Positions 1 to 9,267 of a DNA stretch of 64,000 bases are shown here, in pieces; position 1 is the first letter of the stretch; each line of letters opens with the position of its first letter. The notes beneath the pieces are model-generated. The model saw nothing but the letters and a program-made list of their open reading frames with translations. It did not search any database and was not told the origin of the DNA. A program made the position numbers and the translations under genes. The stretch is from Candidatus Poribacteria bacterium. Lineage in GTDB: Bacteria; Poribacteria; WGA-4E; WGA-3G. The DNA lies in NCBI GenBank assembly GCA_022827185.1, contig JAJDTM010000055.1, positions 1 through 64,000 on the forward strand, given 5' to 3'.

Positions 1-140
1 GAGAACCTCCAGCACGAGTTCCGTCTTAAATTCGGAGGTGAATTTCCTTCGTTTGGCCATTTAGATAACTCCTTTCAGTGAGATTGTATTATAGCACAAT
101 CTTGTTTTAGGGAGTGGCCTAAAAAACCGTGGGCAGTACA
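1..140 (-). mobile_element. Partial IS3-family element (end only, runs off the left edge)
   Basis: Positions 1-140 nearly match 2581-2719 of the complete copy, including the start of orfA (ATG complement at 58-60) and the terminal ...GTGGCCTAAAAAACCGTgGGCAGTACA. Confidence 0.85.
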
Positions 141-400
141 AAGTAAATACTATTTGGGCTCAGGTCAAACAAGACGAAGCAAAGGAAAAATATTATAGTT
201 TGAATCCAGATACTGCTAAAAAGACTGGTAACTTTCCGGAGGGCGCACTCGTTCATAATTGTGTAACTTGGATTATTGAAACCGAGCGGGCATCGGTAAA
301 CAATCCACTTTTGCCCCGTGTAGATGATGGTAACATTTCTCAATTCGCGAATGAATTGCGTAAAATGGGAGACACCCATGAAACAGGCAAACCTGATTAA
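141..400 (+). pseudogene. 3' remnant of a CDS cut by the IS end (..VNTIWAQVKQDEAKEKYYSLNPDTAKKTGNFPEGALVHNCVTWIIE..)
   Basis: The open frame continues upstream of the annotated ATG at 200 right up to the IS boundary at 140. Confidence 0.5.
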
Positions 401-1064
401 AATCAGCGAGTTTCAGATAAATGATTATGGGTTTTTGTTGATTTCCGAGACAGATGGCCTGCCATTCTTGGCAGTTGATGAAAAAGGGGTAGCCTTTGAT
501 GCCGGGCCCTTCACAGGGGCCTTTTGTTCTCTGGAAGATTTAGCCAAATTTTTTATCAGAAAAGATGAAAGCGGCGATACATTCTCCTTGCAACTCATGT
601 TTGCAGAGGGAGATGTCTACCCAATGGGTAAAGCGAAATTCAATAAGCGATACAATGATGCATTATGTTGGGCAATCGCAGCGAACAAGCAAATTGCCGA
701 GAAAAAGGGAGATAAACCAGAATATTCCACTTCTTTCGCTAAGGAAGTTGTAAGTAAAATTATAGAGTGTTTGGGAAACGAGGGAGAACTTCTTACCGTC
801 AACCCTCTTATTGAGAAAATTATAGATTCTCCCGATTTCCCTATTGAGAAAATTGTACCTTCTAAGGATAGAGAAAATTTGATCAAGACGGCCAAAGAGC
901 GTTTCTCAATCTTTGTTCCTGATGATTCTGCGCTACTGATCAAAACAATTGCGGGTGTGATTCGTTTGGTGAATGCACAAGTTAAAGATGAAAAAGATTT
1001 TCGGAACAGACCGCGTCACCAAGTTATAAGCGAACGCAACAAAAATCAGGTCTACACATCGTAA
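378..1064 (+). CDS. Hypothetical protein
   Basis: ORF 324..1064; the Met at 378 (MKQANLIKISEFQ) is the likelier start and overlaps the end of the upstream frame. Confidence 0.55.
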   Translation: MKQANLIKISEFQINDYGFLLISETDGLPFLAVDEKGVAFDAGPFTGAFCSLEDLAKFFIRKDESGDTFSLQLMFAEGDVYPMGKAKFNKRYNDALCWAIAANKQIAEKKGDKPEYSTSFAKEVVSKIIECLGNEGELLTVNPLIEKIIDSPDFPIEKIVPSKDRENLIKTAKERFSIFVPDDSALLIKTIAGVIRLVNAQVKDEKDFRNRPRHQVISERNKNQVYTS

Positions 1065-1070
1065 GGACTA

Positions 1071-1480
1071 TTACAACAGAATCTGCTCAACTCTCTCTTT
1101 CGCCTCCTCCACAACAGCATCGGCTTCTTGTTGCAGCTGTTTAACCCGATGACGGGTTTTGATGATATAATCAGCGATTTCAGTCTGCTTTTCAATTGGC
1201 GGCTTTGGAATGATTAACTCCTTAAAGAATTCACTTGAGACCCTTTGCTGTCCAGCGGAACCCGTGAAATGCAACGCAGCATGTTTCCGTAAAGACTTCA
1301 TGTGCAACAAAGCATGGATATAGTGAATATTTATCCCTTCTAACGCCCGGAAAACATGAAACTCCGTTGAACCGCATCCGATACCTTCTTTCAAGTTATC
1401 AACAACAGCAGATTTGCCGTTCTCCATACACGGTGTAATTTTTGCCCAAATCAGGTCGTTGTCTTTGAACCTTGTATATC
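1071..1480 (-). pseudogene. hsdS: C-terminal fragment of a type I-like DNA specificity subunit (HsdS)
   Basis: RYTRFKDNDLIWAKITPCMENGKSAVV...IPKPPIEKQTEIADYIIKTRHRVKQLQQEA is typical HsdS TRD2 plus conserved helix; the first residues of the annotated ORF are IS sequence. Confidence 0.8.
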
Positions 1481-1519
1481 TGAAGTGCATACGCTTATTT
1501 AGGCCACAATTTCGCAAAG

Positions 1520-2368
1520 TTAAGACAAGTTTTGTCGTTGAAATTCGATAGGTGTCAAATATCCTAACGCCGAATGGGGGCGTTTGAAATTATAGACGTT
1601 TGTGATAAAATCTCCGATGCGATCTCTCGCCTCGGTGATGCTTTCATAGTCATTGAGGTGAACTTCTTCTTCCTTGAGCGTGCGGATGAGTCTCTCAGCA
1701 TATCCGTTCTCCCAAGGGCGTCCGCGACGGGCGACGGAAATCTCAACGCCATGTGCTTTGAGCGTCGCCACATAGACTTTTGAAAGATACTGCACGCCTT
1801 GATCGGAATGATGGATCTCACAGACGCTGTGGCATAATGCCTCTTTGAGAGGCGTGAGCGTCAGAGATTGGTTCAAGTGCTGACTCAGATGCCACCCTCT
1901 GATCATCCGGGTGAAAACATCCATGAGCAGGCAGAGATAGATGAAACGTCCTTTGAGACGAATATAGGTAATATCTGCCACCCAGACCTGATCTTGACGA
2001 GAGACTTCAAGGGTTTCGAGACGATTGCTCCACGGTTTATCCCCTTGAAGCGATCTTGTTGTTTGACACGCACGCTTGACAGAGACCAAGAGATTGTTAG
2101 CTTTCATCAAGCGGGCGACGCGTCGGGTGCCAACGGTGTATCCCTGACGCTGTAGCAACTGCGTGATACGCCTATACCCATATCTCGGATACCGTCGGGC
2201 AAGTTTCTCTATTTCCGAGCGTAGCAGGGCTTCGGACGGATCCTCTTGGGGGTGATAATAGAAACTGCCCCGGTTGACACCGAGAATGCCACAAATATCT
2301 CGCACGGAATGCTCCTTTTGCAATGCGGAAATAAAGCATCGCTTGTCAGCTAATGTTAGTCCAACCAA
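1520..2368 (-). CDS. IS3-family transposase OrfB (rve integrase core)
   Basis: WVADITY, HHSDQGVQY and RPWENGYAERLIRTLKEEEV motifs; HTH_21-like N-terminus. Confidence 0.93.
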   Translation of the reverse strand: MVGLTLADKRCFISALQKEHSVRDICGILGVNRGSFYYHPQEDPSEALLRSEIEKLARRYPRYGYRRITQLLQRQGYTVGTRRVARLMKANNLLVSVKRACQTTRSLQGDKPWSNRLETLEVSRQDQVWVADITYIRLKGRFIYLCLLMDVFTRMIRGWHLSQHLNQSLTLTPLKEALCHSVCEIHHSDQGVQYLSKVYVATLKAHGVEISVARRGRPWENGYAERLIRTLKEEEVHLNDYESITEARDRIGDFITNVYNFKRPHSALGYLTPIEFQRQNLS

Positions 2369-2640
2369 GTCAATAGTTTTTTTTGGATGTCTAACGCGAC
2401 AGCCATTCTCCCAACGAGTTGCTCAAGGTGGTCAACACGCTTCTGCATTTCGCTCGACGGCTTATCAGTAGAATCAAACAGCGAAGGTGCTTTTTCAAGA
2501 AACTGCTGCTTCCATTTCGAGAGTTGGTCTTCGTTGAGATTGTGACGCCGGCACACTTCTGCTTGCGAACTCGCACCGCTGATAACCTCCAGCACGAGTT
2601 CCGTCTTAAACTCGGAGGTGAATTGCCTGCGTTTGGCCAT
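2356..2640 (-). CDS. IS3-family transposase OrfA (HTH, leucine-zipper-like)
   Basis: MAKRRQFTSEFKTELVLEVISGASSQAEVCRRHNLNEDQLSKWKQQF; overlaps orfB at an A8 run (complement of 2377-2384), a likely -1 frameshift site. Confidence 0.9.
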   Translation of the reverse strand: MAKRRQFTSEFKTELVLEVISGASSQAEVCRRHNLNEDQLSKWKQQFLEKAPSLFDSTDKPSSEMQKRVDHLEQLVGRMAVALDIQKKLLTWLD

Positions 2641-2719
2641 TAGATAACTCCTTTCAGTGAGATTGCATTATAGCACAATCTTGTTTTAGGGAGTGGCCTA
2701 AAAAACCGTAGGCAGTACA

Positions 2720-3232
2720 ACCCGTTATCTCTCTTTGTATCTGTAGCTTACCAAAGGAAGAGTTTAGGTAGTGAAGCAAGTAAATAGGGTTCACATCAGC
2801 TTTGGCCCTCAGTAAAAATAGATGCTCATTTATATTCTGTTCAATATGTTCTGTACTGTTGACAATCCCAATTTTTCCTGTAGTCGCGCCATCTTTTACT
2901 AAAAGTAGATCGTTGATTCGGGTTTCTGTTTTGTTGTGTAAACTATGGAACTCCTCGGAGATGTATCTCGGTGTACTAACTTCTATTTCACATTGATCAT
3001 TTATATGTTCACCGCCGAGACTTAATACACCAGCCTGTATATTAGCAACCCCGCCTTCCGGCCGCTTTCCACTGTCTATTAACTGTAACAAATCAGCAAG
3101 CCTTTTTACGTTATTCGAGTTACTTAACCGATTTTGAAAAACCTTATAGTGATTTTGATAGTAGAAAGGATCAATACGTCTTTTCGCTGTTTCGCCCCAA
3201 TAGGTGAGAAAAATTTGATTTTCCCTATCAGG
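2720..3232 (-). pseudogene. hsdS: N-terminal fragment of a type I-like DNA specificity subunit (HsdS)
   Basis: Open frame ..TYWGETAKRRIDPFYYQNHYKVFQNRL..SGKRPEGGVANIQAGVLSLGGEHI...NSSFGKLQIQREITG| then IS sequence; start codon not resolved. Confidence 0.75.
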
Positions 3233-3234
3233 GC

Positions 3235-5502
3235 TTACGCGAAAAAATCTGGATTCTCTATAAACTTTCGATATTCTTCACAGATCGTATTAAGATCGTT
3301 AATCTCGTCTTTACGTCCCGTTGCGTCATAGCCAATACGCTCAGCGATCGCCATGAAAATTGGGTGATTGGCGTTTTCGCGAACCCACTCGCGGATGTCC
3401 TCTGCGTTCTGATCTTCCCATTCTTCCTTAACAATGTCAATCTGTTCCTTGTATTTTGCTTTGATTTCGCTTTCCCACTCCGGATCAACTGCTGCTTTGA
3501 ATACTGCTTTGTATTCCTTCTCCAGCGCGTTCAACTTGCTCATCTGTGCCTTAAGTTCCGCGAGCGCGGTTTGTGCGTTGAATAATTCAAATTCTGTGGT
3601 AGGTGTGGACTCAATTTCTGGGAAGAAAAAGGTACTGAGTCTTTGAACAGTTTTCGTTGGCGTTTTGTTAAGTTTCTGATTTAAGGCATCAATACTGTCC
3701 AAAATAGCGATGAATTGCTGCCTATAGGTTTCTGTTACATCAACTTGTGCTGGAGAGCCTTTTGCGATAATAGACCGTCGATCATCTTCAAGTGCTTCAA
3801 TCTTAGGTACATAGATCGCCTCGTTCTTTACAGTAATTTGATTGATGGCCGCTTGATAGCGTTCATATTCCTGTTTTGATAACTTTCGGAGAAACAGGAT
3901 GGACGTTTTAACACCGGCACCGTAATGTGAAAAAGCGATCTGTGGTAGCGAAACAACTGCAAGGATTTGGAAGTGCCGTTCAACATAATCGCGGACATCT
4001 TGCAGCGAAGAGTTGGTCAAAATACCGTCCGGTAGGATAATCGCGAGTTTTCCAGTTTCCCATTTGAGGAAGTCGAAACAGCGTTCAAGAAACAGAATTT
4101 CAGTCTTTCGAGAAGTTTTTCCTTTACCAAGTTCGTAATTTTCAAGATAAGGCAGTTCTGCCTGTTTAATGTCTGCTCCGAAAGGTGGATTTGTAAGGAT
4201 TACATCAAATTTCTCTTTTTCAAAACTGCTGTGTTGGTTGCGGAGCGTATCAAAACCGACAAGTGCATCATTGCTGATAACGTTGCTATGCCCATCATCG
4301 TGAATAATCATATTCATCTTTGCAACGCGGGCAATAGAGTCGTTAACTTCAATGCCGAAGAGTCGCTTTTCAGCGAAATCGTGCCAATGGAGATAATGTT
4401 CTCGGCTTTCTTTATCATGGTAGTCGGATGCCTGTTTACGAATGTAATCCATGGCGTGTAGCAGGAACCCTCCTGAACCGCAGGCAGGATCGAGGACGAG
4501 TTCTTCGTGGTGTGGTGTAACCATATCCACCATAAACTCAACCACCTCGCGAGGCGTAAAGAATTGTCCGATTTCCCCTTTGAAAAAATTCCCTAAGAAC
4601 CGCTCAAAAGCAATGCCTTTTACGTCTAAATCAGTTTGGTTGAGGCTAATTCCCTGCAAGTGATTGACGACAGAAAACAGCCTGTTTTCATCAACTTCAA
4701 TATTCTCCGTAAACACCTCTGGGTCTTGTACCTTTGCTTCCTGATAGAGTGCATTAATTCGATTTGCAACAGATTCTGGTTTTTCATGCGTCTTAATCTG
4801 AAAATCGTAAGGTTCCCCGTCTCGTCTCGCCTTCTTTTCATCTCGGATTTTGATAAAAAGAATCTTGGCAAGTTCATCAAATGCTTGTGTAGGCGCAAAT
4901 TTGCCACCTTGCCAGAGCGTTTGGTGACATTTTTCGAGGACGCGAATAAGGTCGCCCCTTTCAATGACGGAAGGTTCCGAACAAGGGATACCTTTTAGAT
5001 ATCGCCATTCTTGGACTTTGTTGTATCCTATCGGCGGATCGGCGATAATGTTTTCTGTGCGTTCACCCGGCTTATAATTTTTAACATCATGAGAAATACG
5101 CGTATGCCCAGCAACGACAACGGTGTAATACGCCCCCAGTGAGTTACAGTTCCCGAAAGCTTGTTCAACCGCTTGTTTGAATTCTGCATCGGAAATTCCT
5201 TCCTTTTTGCACTCAACCACAATGAAAGGATCTTTCTTATCATCGTCTTGGAAAACAACAATATCGGCACTGTCAGAAGGTGTCCTGCGTGGAACAGTTA
5301 CCTCCAAATCTATTCGGTTTTGGGAGTATTGAAAATGCTCGATTAACTCGACGTAAAACTTTGCACGGACCTGCTCTTCTGGATCGGTAAATCTATATTT
5401 TTTGTTGGGAGCGATGTAGCGAATTGTTGTCCCTTCATTGAGGAATTCAATATAGCCTTTTTGCGCTCCGATCTGAAGGAAATCGGTTTGGTTGCTTCTC
5501 AC
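3235..5502 (-). CDS. Type I-like restriction-modification protein: N-terminal HSDR_N-like nuclease domain fused to N6-adenine methyltransferase
   Basis: SADIVVFQDDD..DPFIVVECKKEG (PD-(D/E)XK/HSDR_N-like), then DPACGSGGFLLHAMDYI and DVILTNPPFGA (HsdM motifs I and IV). Confidence 0.88.
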   Translation of the reverse strand: MRSNQTDFLQIGAQKGYIEFLNEGTTIRYIAPNKKYRFTDPEEQVRAKFYVELIEHFQYSQNRIDLEVTVPRRTPSDSADIVVFQDDDKKDPFIVVECKKEGISDAEFKQAVEQAFGNCNSLGAYYTVVVAGHTRISHDVKNYKPGERTENIIADPPIGYNKVQEWRYLKGIPCSEPSVIERGDLIRVLEKCHQTLWQGGKFAPTQAFDELAKILFIKIRDEKKARRDGEPYDFQIKTHEKPESVANRINALYQEAKVQDPEVFTENIEVDENRLFSVVNHLQGISLNQTDLDVKGIAFERFLGNFFKGEIGQFFTPREVVEFMVDMVTPHHEELVLDPACGSGGFLLHAMDYIRKQASDYHDKESREHYLHWHDFAEKRLFGIEVNDSIARVAKMNMIIHDDGHSNVISNDALVGFDTLRNQHSSFEKEKFDVILTNPPFGADIKQAELPYLENYELGKGKTSRKTEILFLERCFDFLKWETGKLAIILPDGILTNSSLQDVRDYVERHFQILAVVSLPQIAFSHYGAGVKTSILFLRKLSKQEYERYQAAINQITVKNEAIYVPKIEALEDDRRSIIAKGSPAQVDVTETYRQQFIAILDSIDALNQKLNKTPTKTVQRLSTFFFPEIESTPTTEFELFNAQTALAELKAQMSKLNALEKEYKAVFKAAVDPEWESEIKAKYKEQIDIVKEEWEDQNAEDIREWVRENANHPIFMAIAERIGYDATGRKDEINDLNTICEEYRKFIENPDFFA

Positions 5503-5534
5503 TTGTGCCTACCTGCTACTTGAATAAAATTGAT

Positions 5535-5633
5535 AGGACTTACGCATTTCCTCTTAAAGTCCCCCTGATAAGGCGGATTTAGGGGGTTTAAACTAAAAAA
5601 TCTACCATCGCGTTCTAAATTCGCGTGAGTCCT
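5535..5633. repeat. MITE-like repeat family A, copy 1
   Basis: AGGACTTACGCA...CGCGTGAGTCCT ends; core TCTTAAAGTCCCCCTGATAAGGCGGATTTAGGGGGTTTAAA shared with 27067 and 50612. Confidence 0.75.
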
Positions 5634-6084
5634 GATTGATATGATTATAGGTGTTCTGGGACTGTTTGTCAAATCAAAAATTCGTTGATATGTTGCAGGA
5701 CGGACGCAGCAAACCTCTGTTCCCCGAGGTCCCCGTGCCTCGGTACAGGATTCAAAGCGTCCAATTTTTCCCAAATAGCGTTTGCGTCCATCGTAAATAA
5801 AAAATAAATTTGCCTTTCTACATTATATATGTTATTATATAAATAATAATTGGATTATATTAAGCATTCTAAAACACGAAAATAACCCTCAGTCGGACAA
5901 AAGGAGTATAGAACGGAGGTCGAGTTAAAACCAAACGACTTTTTTCTTAACGACTCATAGTTGCCGCTAACGCAAATGTTACACTTTTCGCCAAATTATT
6001 TTTTTTTTGAAATAGGCACCCATAACACAATCGCCTCTGAACCCTTACAACAACTAAGTTTATCCCGATAGTCCATCCATGCCC

Positions 6085-6106
6085 AATGTTACACAAGTGT
6101 AACATT
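6085..6106. promoter_or_regulatory. 22-bp near-perfect palindrome AATGTTACAC-AA-GTGTAACATT (possible operator)
   Basis: Perfect 10-bp arms; a half-site AATGTTACAC recurs about 110 bp upstream (~5975-5984). Confidence 0.5.
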
Positions 6107-6109
6107 TTA

Positions 6110-6155
6110 AGGACTTACGCACTGCCTCTTAACGTCCGCTGATAAGACGGATTAC
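6110..6155. repeat. Partial family A repeat
   Basis: AGGACTTACGCACTGCCTCTTAACGTCCGCTGATAAGACGGATTA. Confidence 0.5.
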
Positions 6156-6231
6156 GGATAACTGACAGCTCACGATCCAAATAGAGGAGAAAAGCCTTAT
6201 TAAAAAAACGCAAAGTCACGTCACATTCCCC

Positions 6232-6390
6232 GTCACACGTGGGTTCTGCACGTCACATGTGACGTGCAAAACCTCACATTAACGTCACACAGAGTCGTCT
6301 ATTGAAGTCTCGGTTGGATTCATCTACAACTTATTATCCTATTGTCACGTGGGTTCTGCACATCACAGTGACATGCAAAACCTCACATTA
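6232..6390. repeat. Pair of direct repeats centred on palindromes
   Basis: GTCACACGTGGGTTCTGCACGTCACATGTGACGTGCAAAACCTCACATTA and GTCACGTGGGTTCTGCACATCACAGTGACATGCAAAACCTCACATTA; 6247-6268 is a perfect palindrome. Confidence 0.7.
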
Positions 6391-6432
6391 TATAGTGAAT
6401 TCTAAAAATATCTATACATGGACAATGTTCCA

Positions 6433-6466
6433 AGTTCCCCCCGGATAAGGGGGTTAGGGGGGTTAG
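6433..6466. repeat. Isolated family A core
   Basis: AGTTCCCCCCGGATAAGGGGGTTAGGGGGGTTAG, nearly the same as the segment inside purH at ~30896. Confidence 0.6.
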
Positions 6467-6619
6467 TTCGCGACAAAGAATGTATAAGTAATTACAGGAT
6501 CTGCTATAAAACATCACATACAATCGAAGCAGTCACAATTCGGAGAGTGCTTCTACCGGGGTGTGTCGGGATTCGGAAATCCCTCCTACAAGAGAATTGA
6601 ATGGCTCTGATTTGGATAC

Positions 6620-6761
6620 CAGGACTATTTAGTTTTCGGTTCCAATCTTAGTTTTGGTTGACAGATGTTAACGTTTGGACGCAAGCTCGCGAGCACAGCT
6701 CGCTCCTACAGGGAGATTATATTCACATATCTAAAGCAAATATGTAAAACTAAATGCCCTG
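6620..6761. mobile_element. MITE-like family B, copy 1
   Basis: TIRs CAGGACTATTTAGTTTT / AAAACTAAATGCCCTG; flanked by direct repeat ATTTGGATAC (6610-6619, 6762-6771). Confidence 0.75.
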
Positions 6762-7070
6762 ATTTGGATACCTTTTCTACTTGATTACGCCAAGAAAACA
6801 CTGTACAATAGAAGTAAGGATATTCATTGACAGAAACCGGTTGCTGATGGCTAACTGCCGACTGCTAATTATCCTGAAAATCCTAAAATCCTGTGAATCC
6901 TGATTCTGACACCTATACACAAAATTTCATAGCAAATTTCATAGCAACTTTTATAAAAACCGCCTAAAACCCAGTCAGTATCTATATTTACAACGTTTTT
7001 GAAATTTACCAATTTTTGAATTTTGCTATGAAAACTGTGAAATTAGCTTCATTTCTTTAAGGTATCTTAG

Positions 7071-8951
7071 ATGAAAACGACACATCTATGCCGCATCACC
7101 CTATTTTTAACGCTTGCGTTATTATTGCCGAATGCACCCGCTCAAGATTACAACACATGGGGTTTACCTGACGGTGCGACATTGCGCCTTGGTAAAAGTA
7201 GAAGAACAGGAAATATCGCTTTCTCACCGGATGGCACCCGGCTCGCAGTCGGCAGTGCTATCGGGATTTGGATTTACGATGTGCGTCCCGGCAAAGAAAA
7301 AGAACTTGACTTGCTCAGAACCGATACTGGGTCAATCCAATCTATCGTATATTCTCCAGACGCCATCATCATCATCGCCAGTAGCGGCGACGATGAAACA
7401 GCGCAACTCTGGAACATCGTCACAGGGGAGCAGAAAATAACGCTTGAAGGACATACGGACGTTATCTATGCTTTCGCGCATTCTCCCGATGGCAAGATGC
7501 TTGCGACGGGCAGTGGAGACGAGACAGCACGCTTATGGGACGCACAGACAGGTGAACACAAAACAACACTTGAAGGGCATACAGAGCGTCTCTCTTCTGT
7601 GACGTTTTCTCCCGATGGAAATACTGTAGCAACCGGCAGTTTCGACAATACAGTGTCGTTATGGGATGTGCACACAGGCGCACACAAAACGACATTAAAA
7701 GGACACACGGCGCTTGTCAATTCTGTGGTGTATTCGCCGGATGGGAAAACCCTCGCGACTGGGAGTCGTGATAGCACAGTGCGGTTATGGGATGCCAGCA
7801 CGGGACAGCACAAAAAGACAATGAGACGACCCACGGATGGTGTCCGTACCGTAGTGTATTCTCCCGATGGAAAAACGATCGCGACTGGGAATTCGGACAG
7901 CACAGTGCAGTTGTGGAGTGCTTATGGACGGCATAAAACCACACTGAGAGGACACACGGGACTTGTCTATTCCGTGGTATATTCTCCAGATGGGAAAGTG
8001 CTTGCGACCGCAAGCGGAGACGATACAGTACGATTATGGGACGCAACCACAGGAAAACATATTAAGACGCTCTCAGGACATACCAGGTCAATATCCGCCG
8101 TCACGTACGCTCCGGACGGAGGCACTATCGCCAGTGGCGGTTTCACTGAAGGCAGAGGGATATTACAACTCTGGGACGCACACACAGGCGCGCACAAAAC
8201 CACGCTTTCAGAGCATGTGAGTGATGTCTTTGCTGTAGCGTATTCGCCAGATGGCAAAATGATCGCGACGGCTGGTAGGGATGCGACGGTGCGATTGTCG
8301 AACGCACAAACTTGGGAACACATTACTAAACTTACAAGACATAGGAGCTTTATCTATGCCATATCATTTTCTCCGATTGAGCGCACGCTTGCAACCGCCA
8401 GCCGGGACAAGACCGCGCGCCTGTGGAACGCACAATCTGGAAAACAGATCGCTACACTGGAGCATGCCAGTGCGGTCCTTTCTATAGCGCATGCGCCCGA
8501 TGGCACAACACTCGCGACCGCGGCAGACGATACAGTACGCTTGTGGGACCCACAAACAGGAAAACACATGACGACGCTCCCCAAATATCAGGGTTTAGTC
8601 CTGTCAATCGCTTATGCCCCGGATGCAGAAACGATCGCTATTGGAGGAGGAGTTTTCAGCGACAACACCGCCGTAGTGGAGCTACAGGATGTGAGCACCG
8701 GGAAACAGATCGCTACACTCTCAGGACATACAGGTATTATCAAGTCCATCGCATACTCTCGGGATGGCACCCAAATAGCGACTGGCAGTGATGACAAGAC
8801 AGTGCGGTTGTGGGACGCGAAAACAGGAACGCACCTTGCCACACTTACAGGACATACGGCAGGCGTTACGTCTGTAGCATTCTCTCCAGATCGAAGCACT
8901 CTCGCCAGTGGCAGCAACGACGGCACGATTCTGCTATGGAAGATACGTTAG
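7071..8951 (+). CDS. Exported WD40-repeat protein
   Basis: Signal peptide (MKTTHLCRITLFLTLALLLPNAPAQ) then many SPDGxxxATGSxDxTVRLWDxxTGxHxxTLxGHT blades. Confidence 0.93.
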   Translation: MKTTHLCRITLFLTLALLLPNAPAQDYNTWGLPDGATLRLGKSRRTGNIAFSPDGTRLAVGSAIGIWIYDVRPGKEKELDLLRTDTGSIQSIVYSPDAIIIIASSGDDETAQLWNIVTGEQKITLEGHTDVIYAFAHSPDGKMLATGSGDETARLWDAQTGEHKTTLEGHTERLSSVTFSPDGNTVATGSFDNTVSLWDVHTGAHKTTLKGHTALVNSVVYSPDGKTLATGSRDSTVRLWDASTGQHKKTMRRPTDGVRTVVYSPDGKTIATGNSDSTVQLWSAYGRHKTTLRGHTGLVYSVVYSPDGKVLATASGDDTVRLWDATTGKHIKTLSGHTRSISAVTYAPDGGTIASGGFTEGRGILQLWDAHTGAHKTTLSEHVSDVFAVAYSPDGKMIATAGRDATVRLSNAQTWEHITKLTRHRSFIYAISFSPIERTLATASRDKTARLWNAQSGKQIATLEHASAVLSIAHAPDGTTLATAADDTVRLWDPQTGKHMTTLPKYQGLVLSIAYAPDAETIAIGGGVFSDNTAVVELQDVSTGKQIATLSGHTGIIKSIAYSRDGTQIATGSDDKTVRLWDAKTGTHLATLTGHTAGVTSVAFSPDRSTLASGSNDGTILLWKIR

Positions 8952-9084
8952 TTGCCTCACGAAATTGCCCACTACTTTTCTTTCTTCTCCTTATTCTGCA
9001 AACCGCTTCTCGCCAACTTAACCACCAACCTTAACATATCGGGACAGACGCAACTTTTGCTGGCAAGTTATAGTAAAATCCGAA

Positions 9085-9147
9085 AATAATTTTTTCTGAA
9101 TTATGCCACCATTTTGTCCTAACCCGCGTCACTATATATTGAGACGA
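9085..9147 (+). promoter_or_regulatory. Conserved upstream block, copy 1
   Basis: AATAATTTTTTCTGAATTATGCCACCATTTTGTCCTAACCCGCGTCACTATATATTGAGACG, nearly the same as 12467-12528. Confidence 0.6.
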
Positions 9148-9176
9148 CAATGATCAACTAACTTGGTCCTCAAATC

Positions 9177-9217
9177 ATGCACCTTTCTTCACATAACTCG
9201 CGTCTTTATATACAAGC
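9177..9217 (+). promoter_or_regulatory. Degenerate third copy of the conserved upstream block
   Basis: ATGCACCTTTCTTCACATAACTCGCGTCTTTATATACAAGC aligns to ATGCCACCATTTTGTCCTAACCCGCGTCACTATATATTGAG. Confidence 0.4.
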
Positions 9218-9267
9218 GAACAAAAATACGCTTTCTGGAATCTTTTGGTGAAAGAGGAATCGTTACG

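Larger units (their letters stand above)
1481..2719 (-). mobile_element. Complete IS3-family insertion sequence, ~1239 bp
   Basis: orfA/orfB with DDE integrase motifs; 27-bp imperfect terminal inverted repeats TGAAGTGCATACGCTTATTTAGGCCAC / TGTACTGCCTACGGTTTTTTAGGCCAC (22/27 by eye). Confidence 0.9.

Noticed and set aside
3091-3232. A clear HsdS start codon upstream of the annotated ATG
   Set aside because: The frame is open to ~3232 with HsdS-like sequence, but I could not identify a convincing ATG, GTG or TTG with an RBS.
1-5502. A larger defence island at the left end
   Set aside because: Only the restriction-modification remnant and IS elements are supported; the hypothetical genes at 141-1064 cannot be assigned to defence.
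5499-5774. 91-aa minus-strand ORF upstream of the methylase
   Set aside because: Mostly translation of a family A repeat (FSLNPLNPPYQGDFKRK) and flanking intergenic DNA.
7500-8900. Possible CRISPR-like or minisatellite array from regularly spaced DNA repeats
   Set aside because: Period (~120-130 bp) and translation match WD40 blades; no constant repeat plus unique spacer structure.
7462-8926. Antisense and alternate-frame ORFs across the WD40 gene (e.g. 7466..7903 -, 7967..8323 -, 8612..8926 -)
   Set aside because: They arise from the repeated blade codons; no signal, RBS or recognisable domain, and the WD40 frame is unambiguous.
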